NCBI RefSeq assembly: GCF_003797825.1
Contig: NZ_RKME01000011.1
Coordinates: forward strand, 85,634-149,633
Direction of reading: 5' to 3'
From: Gordonia sp. OPL2
GTDB lineage: Bacteria; Actinomycetota; Actinomycetes; Mycobacteriales; Mycobacteriaceae
DNA length: 64,000 nucleotides
The first letter of the stretch is position 1. Each line of letters begins with the position of its first letter. Positions 59,223 to 64,000 of this stretch are shown here, in pieces. The notes beneath the pieces are model-generated. The model searched no databases. It had not been told where the DNA came from and worked only from the letters and a program-made list of their open reading frames with translations. Both the position numbers and the translations under genes were made by a program.

Positions 59223-61123
59223 CAGTTGCTCACCTCTCCGGCCTCCAGTTGATCGGCGGCGCGCCGCAGTGCGGCGATCTCACCCAATTTCTTCTCGGCG
59301 ATCGCGGTGCGCGACGTGCGTTCCGAATCAGCCAGCGCAGCAGCGGATTGCGCCGCGCTGAGCGACTCCGAGATGGAACGAGAAGTCTGTTCGGCGACCG
59401 ACGTGAAGTGATCCCGCAGGACGCGTTGGATCACGCGGAGCCGATCGCGTGACTCCTTGCCGACCTGGAAGCTCACATCGTCGGTGAAGGCGCGCACCGC
59501 GGCCTTCGCCTTGCCGCGACGCTCCAGCACTCGGGCCTGCTTGTCGTCACGGTATGCCTTGCTGCCCAGCAGGACTCCGGCGCCGACCGAGACCGGGTTG
59601 ATCAACGCCATCCCCATCATCGTGGAGATCAGACCGAACATCAGCACGCCACCGTAGGAACCGCGCATCCCGACGAGCATCTTCTGCGTGATCCCGGTCT
59701 TGCCGGCGTCGAGGGTCGCCAGTTCGGCGACCGCGTCGAAGATGCCGTCGAGGTCTGCGGCCTCGACGTCGGGCAGCGTATCGGTGCCCGCCTCGGCGAA
59801 GTGCTCGGCGACACGCTGGGCGAGCCACACCGAACGCTCGTGCGCCCAGACGAAGTTGTCGCCGACGACACCGGCGGTCTGTTCGGCGAGCCACTCACCG
59901 AACTGCTCCCAGTCGGCGCCCGGATCGCCGTCGTCGATGGCACGTTCGGCCTCGCGGGTGATCGCCCGGAGACGGTCGCGCAGGTCGTGATCGATGTCGG
60001 CGGCGAGGTCGCCGATGCCGTCGGCCAGAGTCTGCTGCCACTGGGCGGATTGCCGCCGCATGGCCTCGGCCCTCACCTTGGCCTGCTGCAGGCCGTCGAC
60101 GGCGCGGCGCGCGGTCTCCGGATCCCGGAGGGCTGCCAGCTCGCTACCCACTGTGAGGGCGAGGTGTTCGGAGACGACGCGGAGATCGGTCGACACCGTC
60201 GACCTGCTCGCCCGCTGTGCGGTCGGGACGACCTTGTCCCGGAGATAGCGGTAGAGGTCGACGAACCCGGCCTCGGCGTTGAGCTGCTCGTCCTGCAGCC
60301 GGAGCGCGTGCACACGCAGCGCCGACGACACGGGTAGCAGCGGGATGTCGATCCCCTTGGCGGACAGGTGGTTCCGATCGGCATCGGCGATGGCGCGCCA
60401 ATGCGGATACAGGTCGACCTTGGTGAGCAGGCATGCAACCGTGGGACACAGCTCGGTGACCTGCTCGAGGAAGCCCATCTCCGGTGCGGTGAACTCCTGG
60501 CTGGCGTCGCTGAGGAACAGGACCGCGTCGGCTGCCGCCACCATACCGAGAGTTGCTGCCGCATAAGGATGTCCGTGACCACCGACGCCGGGCGTGTCGA
60601 CGACGACGAGCCCGTCGGCGAGCAGTGGTCCGGGAGCGGCGATCTCCAGACGGGCCACGTCGCGACCCTGCGCGAGCGGGGTTGCCGGCGTGATCGCGGT
60701 GATGTCGGACAGCGCTACTGCGATCCGGTCCTGATCACCGGATCCGACGACGAGGTGTGCGGTCGGTTCCGGTGCGTGGGAGATGACGGTCGGTACGGCG
60801 GTCGTCTCGTCGTCGCCGACGGAGCACACCTCCAGGTTGAGAAGCGCGTTGACGAACTGGCTCTTGCCCTGCTTGAGCTGCCCGACCACGACGATGCGCA
60901 GGCGGGGATCGGTGAGCCGTGTCCGGGCCCCCGCCAGGCGGGTGACGAGGTCACCCCGCCCGGCATCGGCCGCGATCTCGGTCATCCGCGACAGCAGGTC
61001 CGGGATCGCGGGGCTCCCCGCCGCGGTGCTCCCCGCTGCACTGCTCCCGGCCGCGCTGCTCACCGGCCCGCTGCTCACCGGCCCGCTGCTCACCTGCCCG
61101 CTGCTCACACTGTTCGTCGACAT
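59222..61123 (-). CDS. iniA: IniA-type dynamin-like GTPase
   Basis: A 633-residue bacterial dynamin-like protein. P-loop GQLKQGKS at residues 81-88, switch I TTAVPT, G3 DTPGVGG, G4 TKVD. A helical stalk follows, and a hydrophobic paddle at about 490-525 (GGVLMFGLISTMMGMALINPVSVGAGVLLG) inserts in the membrane; the long C-terminal helix returns. IniA mediates membrane fission and envelope stress tolerance in mycobacteria. Residues 4-39 are an Ala/Ser/Gly-rich extension encoded by seven 15-bp units. ATG 61123 has GAGGAC 5-6 nt upstream; ATG 61159 would overlap iniB. It lies 32 bp after iniB and overlaps iniC by one base. Confidence 0.9.
   Translation of the reverse strand: MSTNSVSSGQVSSGPVSSGPVSSAAGSSAAGSTAAGSPAIPDLLSRMTEIAADAGRGDLVTRLAGARTRLTDPRLRIVVVGQLKQGKSQFVNALLNLEVCSVGDDETTAVPTVISHAPEPTAHLVVGSGDQDRIAVALSDITAITPATPLAQGRDVARLEIAAPGPLLADGLVVVDTPGVGGHGHPYAAATLGMVAAADAVLFLSDASQEFTAPEMGFLEQVTELCPTVACLLTKVDLYPHWRAIADADRNHLSAKGIDIPLLPVSSALRVHALRLQDEQLNAEAGFVDLYRYLRDKVVPTAQRASRSTVSTDLRVVSEHLALTVGSELAALRDPETARRAVDGLQQAKVRAEAMRRQSAQWQQTLADGIGDLAADIDHDLRDRLRAITREAERAIDDGDPGADWEQFGEWLAEQTAGVVGDNFVWAHERSVWLAQRVAEHFAEAGTDTLPDVEAADLDGIFDAVAELATLDAGKTGITQKMLVGMRGSYGGVLMFGLISTMMGMALINPVSVGAGVLLGSKAYRDDKQARVLERRGKAKAAVRAFTDDVSFQVGKESRDRLRVIQRVLRDHFTSVAEQTSRSISESLSAAQSAAALADSERTSRTAIAEKKLGEIAALRRAADQLEAGEVSN
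61008..61112. repeat. Seven 15-bp units at the iniA 5' end
   Basis: Units GCGGGGCTCCCCGCC, GCGGTGCTCCCCGCT, GCACTGCTCCCGGCC, GCGCTGCTCACCGGC, CCGCTGCTCACCGGC, CCGCTGCTCACCTGC and CCGCTGCTCACACTG. The minus strand encodes SGPVS, SAAGS-type pentapeptides. Confidence 0.85.
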
Positions 61124-61155
61124 GGTGTCCTCACGGTAGCGACGTCGGACGGGGA

Positions 61156-64000
61156 TCATCCGCCGAACGCACCGCCGTCGTGGTCGGCGGCATGCGAGGT
61201 GTCGGTGTGCGTGGTCGCGTCCGTGTGGTTGTCGGTGTCGAGGCCACCGTCGAGTCCACCACCGAGTCCGCCACCCAGTCCACCACTCAATCCGCCGCCG
61301 AGCCCACCATCGAGGCCACCGCCGAGCCCGCTCGTGAGGCCCGCGTCGCCGGAGAGGTCGGACGTGAGGTCGGTCGTCGCATGGGCCGCGGTGTCGAGGG
61401 TTCCGTCGACGGCGCCTCCCGCAGCGCCGGCGACGCCACCGGCAGCGCTGCCGACACCACCCACGGCAGCGTCGGCGGCTCCGGTGGCACCGGCGGCAGC
61501 ACCCGCAACGGCCTCTGCCCCGGCGCTCGAGCCGGCATCGGCTGCCGCCGATCCGCCGGCAGAGGCCCCACCGGTCAGCGAGGTGACCGAATTGTCGAGC
61601 GTGCCACTCACATCGGCACCGCCGACCCCGTGCCCGTCACCCGCGAGCCCGAGCCCGCCGGCCGGCCCGGAATCGCCGCCGAGGCCGAGCCCACTGGTCA
61701 ATCCGGAATCACCGGACAGGCCCAGCGCACCGGTCAGTCCGGAGTCGCCGCTCAGGTCGCCGGTCAGTCCGGAATCGCCGCTGAGGCCCAGACCGCTGGT
61801 CAATCCCGAATCGCCGGACAGCCCGAGCGCACCGGTCAGTCCGGAATCGCCCGTCAGGCCCAGCCCGCTCGTCAGTCCGGAGTCGCCGGACAGGCCCAGC
61901 CCGCTGGACAGTCCGAGACCCTGGGTCAGGCCGAGGCCTCCGGTCACACCGTCGCCGCCGATGCCGACGGTCGCAGAGGTCGCGGAGTCGATCTCGCCGG
62001 TCACCAGGGTGCCGATGCCGCCGACCGACGCGAGGCTCGAGTCCAGAGTGGCGGTGATGCCGTTTGCGGTGGACGTGTCCAGGTCGAGTGCAGTGCCGAG
62101 CGTGCTCGCCAGTGCCGAGTCGATGTCGGCGCCACCCGCGAGCTGTCCGGACAGATCCCCGCCCAGGCCACCACCCACAGCGGCGCCGAGGACCGCTCCG
62201 AGCGAGCCGCCGAGCTGGGCTCCGACGTCACCGCCGGCACCGAGCGCGCCGGCCAGGGTCGTGCTGAGATCTGTGGTGGCACCGCCGATCACATCGGCGT
62301 CCAGAGTCCCACCGAGCGCGGCGTCGAGCGCGCCGCCGAGGTTGGTGACGAGGGCGCCGTCGACGCCGAGGGCGGTTCCGAGGTCGGCGGCCAGGAGCTG
62401 ACCCACGCTGATCCCGGACGCCGCGCCGAGCAGGCCGTCGACTCCGGCTGCGCCGCTGAGCATTCCGCCGAGGGAACCGCCGAGCGCGGCAGCCAGGTCA
62501 CCGCCTGCGCCGCCGACGGCTCCGAGATTGGCGGCCAGATCGCCGGCGAGTCCACCGTCGAGGAGTCCGCTGAGGTCGGCCCCGAGGAGGCCTCCTGCGC
62601 CGAGAGCGCCCGACAGCGCCGCGCCGAGGTCAGCGCCGGCCCCGGCGCCCAACGCGCCGGAGAACACCGACGACAGTGCGGTGTCGAGGCCCGCGCCGGC
62701 AGTGAGGAGGCCGTCGACGGTGGCCCCGGCCGACAGCCCGCTCAGGTCGAGACCGAGGTCGGCGTCGAGTGCGGTGCCCAGCGCACCGCCGAGGGCAGCG
62801 CCGAGGTTCGTGGCGATCTCACCACCGGCCCCGAGTGAGCTCTCCAGGGCCGCGCCGACCGCGGCCTGCACGTCCCCGCCGGCGGCCAGGACGGCGTCGA
62901 GTCCGCTGCCCAGGGCGGCATCGAGTGCGGCCGACAGTCCCGCCTGTGCGCCTCCACCGACTCCGAGCGCGGCGGCGATCGCGCCACCCATGACCGTGCT
63001 CAGTGCCGCGCCGCCGGTGAGCGCGAGCCCACCCGCCGCAGCCGCACCACCGGTCAGCACTGCGGTGAGCGCGGTGCCCAGGTTCGCGGCGACTGCACCA
63101 CCCGCGCCGAGGCCCGTGCCGAGAGCGCCGGTCAGGCTCGCTCCCAACTCGCCGGACAGGGCGCTGATCGCCTGCGCGTCGAGGAGGCCGGCCAATGCGG
63201 TCTGCACGCCGCCGGCGGCCTCGAGCGTGCCGTCGAAGGCGGCTGCCAGGTCGGTGGCGAGCGCGGCATCGAGCCCGAGTGCCCCCGACAGCACCGCCGA
63301 CACCGATCCACCGGCACCCAGGCCTGCGGAGAGTGCGGTGGCGAGGTCGGCGCCGAGTCCGGCGCTCCCGCCGACGGTCGCGCCGAGCAATCCGCCGAGG
63401 GTTGCGCCGAAGGCTCCGGCCGTCTCCCCGCCGAGTGCCAGGCCCGACGCCAGCGTCGCCGACAACGCGCCCTCGGCGCCCGCGGCGAGTCCACCACCGG
63501 CGGCGAGTACGGCGTCGAGCGCGGTGCCGAACTGTCCGACGAGGCTGCCCTTGGCGCCGATCGCGGTCGCGAGGGCCTGCGCGATGGTGGCGCCCGCACC
63601 GGCTCCGAGGTCGACCCCTCCGGCGACCACGGTGTCGAGTGCGGCGCCGATGGCCCCGCCGAACTGGGCGGCCACCGAGCCGCCCGCGGCGATCCCGGCG
63701 GCCAGCGTCGCGCCGAGTCCGACGGCGAGCTGTCCCGCGAGGTCGAGGTCGCCGAAGGCGATGCCGCCGAGGTCGAGATCGGCGAGACCGAGGCCGGACA
63801 GGTCGACGTCGCCGAGGCCGATCCCGCCGAGCGCGCCACCGAAATCGATGTCACCGAGGTCGATGCCGCCCAGTCCCACACCGCCCAGTCCCAGTCCGCC
63901 GAGTCCCACACCGCCCAGTCCCAGTCCACCCAGTCCGAGACCGCCGAAGTCGATGTCGCCCATGCCTATTCCGCCCAGCCCGATGTCGCCGGTCCCGACC
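61156..64000 (-). CDS. iniB: IniB-like Gly/Ala/Leu-rich repeat protein (5' end outside window)
   Basis: At least 947 residues; the frame stays open through base 64000, so the true start and any N-terminal IniB domain lie beyond the window. Composition is extreme: Gly, Ala, Leu, Asp, Ser and Val make up nearly everything, with no Cys. Three repeat zones occur: GLGLGG(V/I)-type pentads at the visible N-terminal end, a middle of roughly 40-residue units (ALGAGG...LG..L..A), and a run of 12-residue GLGLSGDSGLTS units (61660-61960), then GGGL repeats and a His/Asp/Thr-rich end. It is directly upstream of iniA and iniC. M. tuberculosis IniB (479 as I recall) is also Gly/Ala-rich; here it is at least twice as long. 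Probably secreted or envelope-associated. Confidence 0.75.
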   Translation of the reverse strand, partial: VGTGDIGLGGIGMGDIDFGGLGLGGLGLGGVGLGGLGLGGVGLGGIDLGDIDFGGALGGIGLGDVDLSGLGLADLDLGGIAFGDLDLAGQLAVGLGATLAAGIAAGGSVAAQFGGAIGAALDTVVAGGVDLGAGAGATIAQALATAIGAKGSLVGQFGTALDAVLAAGGGLAAGAEGALSATLASGLALGGETAGAFGATLGGLLGATVGGSAGLGADLATALSAGLGAGGSVSAVLSGALGLDAALATDLAAAFDGTLEAAGGVQTALAGLLDAQAISALSGELGASLTGALGTGLGAGGAVAANLGTALTAVLTGGAAAAGGLALTGGAALSTVMGGAIAAALGVGGGAQAGLSAALDAALGSGLDAVLAAGGDVQAAVGAALESSLGAGGEIATNLGAALGGALGTALDADLGLDLSGLSAGATVDGLLTAGAGLDTALSSVFSGALGAGAGADLGAALSGALGAGGLLGADLSGLLDGGLAGDLAANLGAVGGAGGDLAAALGGSLGGMLSGAAGVDGLLGAASGISVGQLLAADLGTALGVDGALVTNLGGALDAALGGTLDADVIGGATTDLSTTLAGALGAGGDVGAQLGGSLGAVLGAAVGGGLGGDLSGQLAGGADIDSALASTLGTALDLDTSTANGITATLDSSLASVGGIGTLVTGEIDSATSATVGIGGDGVTGGLGLTQGLGLSSGLGLSGDSGLTSGLGLTGDSGLTGALGLSGDSGLTSGLGLSGDSGLTGDLSGDSGLTGALGLSGDSGLTSGLGLGGDSGPAGGLGLAGDGHGVGGADVSGTLDNSVTSLTGGASAGGSAAADAGSSAGAEAVAGAAAGATGAADAAVGGVGSAAGGVAGAAGGAVDGTLDTAAHATTDLTSDLSGDAGLTSGLGGGLDGGLGGGLSGGLGGGLGGGLDGGLDTDNHTDATTHTDTSHAADHDGGAFGG
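61660..61960. repeat. 36-bp (12-residue) repeats in the iniB-like gene
   Basis: About eight copies of a unit encoding G-L-G-L-S-G-D-S-G-L-T-S or -A variants on the minus strand, some shortened (one copy lacks GLGL). Copies are near identical at the DNA level, so copy number may vary between strains. Confidence 0.8.

Noticed and set aside
61180..62838. A 552-codon plus-strand frame across the iniB-like gene
   Set aside because: A shadow of the Gly/Ala repeat; composition mirrors the complement. The minus strand has the operon context with iniA and iniC.
1..64000. tRNA, rRNA, CRISPR, prophage or restriction system
   Set aside because: I looked for T-loop and acceptor-type motifs, regular spacer-repeat arrays, integrases and methylase motifs and saw none. 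A tRNAscan or Rfam run would be decisive.

Overview
The window is a high-GC actinobacterial chromosome segment from a mycolic-acid bacterium (order Mycobacteriales). Genus Gordonia is my best guess by inference; I had no database. The evidence is an MmpL3-type mycolate exporter, an AftD-type arabinofuranosyltransferase with its small DUF2613 partner, an iniBAC-type block, an LpqI-type lipoprotein, GTP-dependent PEP carboxykinase and two DUF222/HNH (13E12-type) genes. From memory, the order zmp1 - flippase-like/AI-2E pair - mmpL3 - NYN protein - trmB - two GTPase-like proteins - pckG, and then methyltransferase - GT4 - membrane protein - DUF3068 - acyltransferase - aftD - DUF2613 - lpqI, follows M. 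tuberculosis Rv0198c-Rv0211 and Rv0224c-Rv0237, with insertions. I see no tRNA, rRNA, CRISPR array, IS element or phage region.

Region by region. 1-12.8 kb is mixed metabolism and stress: an NDMA-type alcohol dehydrogenase behind a perfect 20-bp palindrome, a K+ channel, an M13 zinc protease, a disulfide-reductase-like flavoprotein, an HNH gene, an unrecognised gene behind a probable DtxR/IdeR iron box, a FadR-type regulator with a matching operator, a fatty-acid-hydroxylase-like membrane enzyme, a pirin, and a penicillin-binding lipoprotein whose SxxK lysine is absent. 12.8-26.3 kb holds a flippase-like protein, an AI-2E exporter fused by overlap to a two-component system, an MFS transporter, and the divergent mmpL3/NYN/trmB and GTPase-like pairs. 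26.4-34.3 kb holds a Ca-binding-like secreted protein, pckG, a secreted phytase-like protein, a MacB-type ABC exporter and an MmpS-like protein. 34.4-49.4 kb is the cell-wall polysaccharide block. 49.4-57.5 kb holds an S15 hydrolase with a divergent TetR, a universal stress protein, LpqI, a repeat-only ORF, a small membrane protein and a second HNH gene. 57.7-64 kb is iniB (5' end outside the window), iniA and iniC, an envelope-stress operon with two dynamin-like GTPases.

Two patterns cut across the gene list. First, at least twelve coding regions carry tandem tracts with an exact 15-bp period (five codons), placed in N-terminal extensions, interdomain linkers or C-terminal tails. In one place the tract is the overlapping tail of two convergent genes and is read on both strands; in another it makes up nearly a whole ORF between lpqI and the next gene. 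Second, many genes have a TAnnnT -10 box 6-8 nt before the start codon and no ribosome binding site, so they are probably leaderless.

Functionally the window is dominated by envelope building and surveillance: MmpL3, GT4, a Wzx-like flippase, an acyltransferase, AftD, LpqI wall recycling, a PBP-like lipoprotein and iniBAC. Local regulators with recognisable operators sit beside an oxidative/lipid accessory set.
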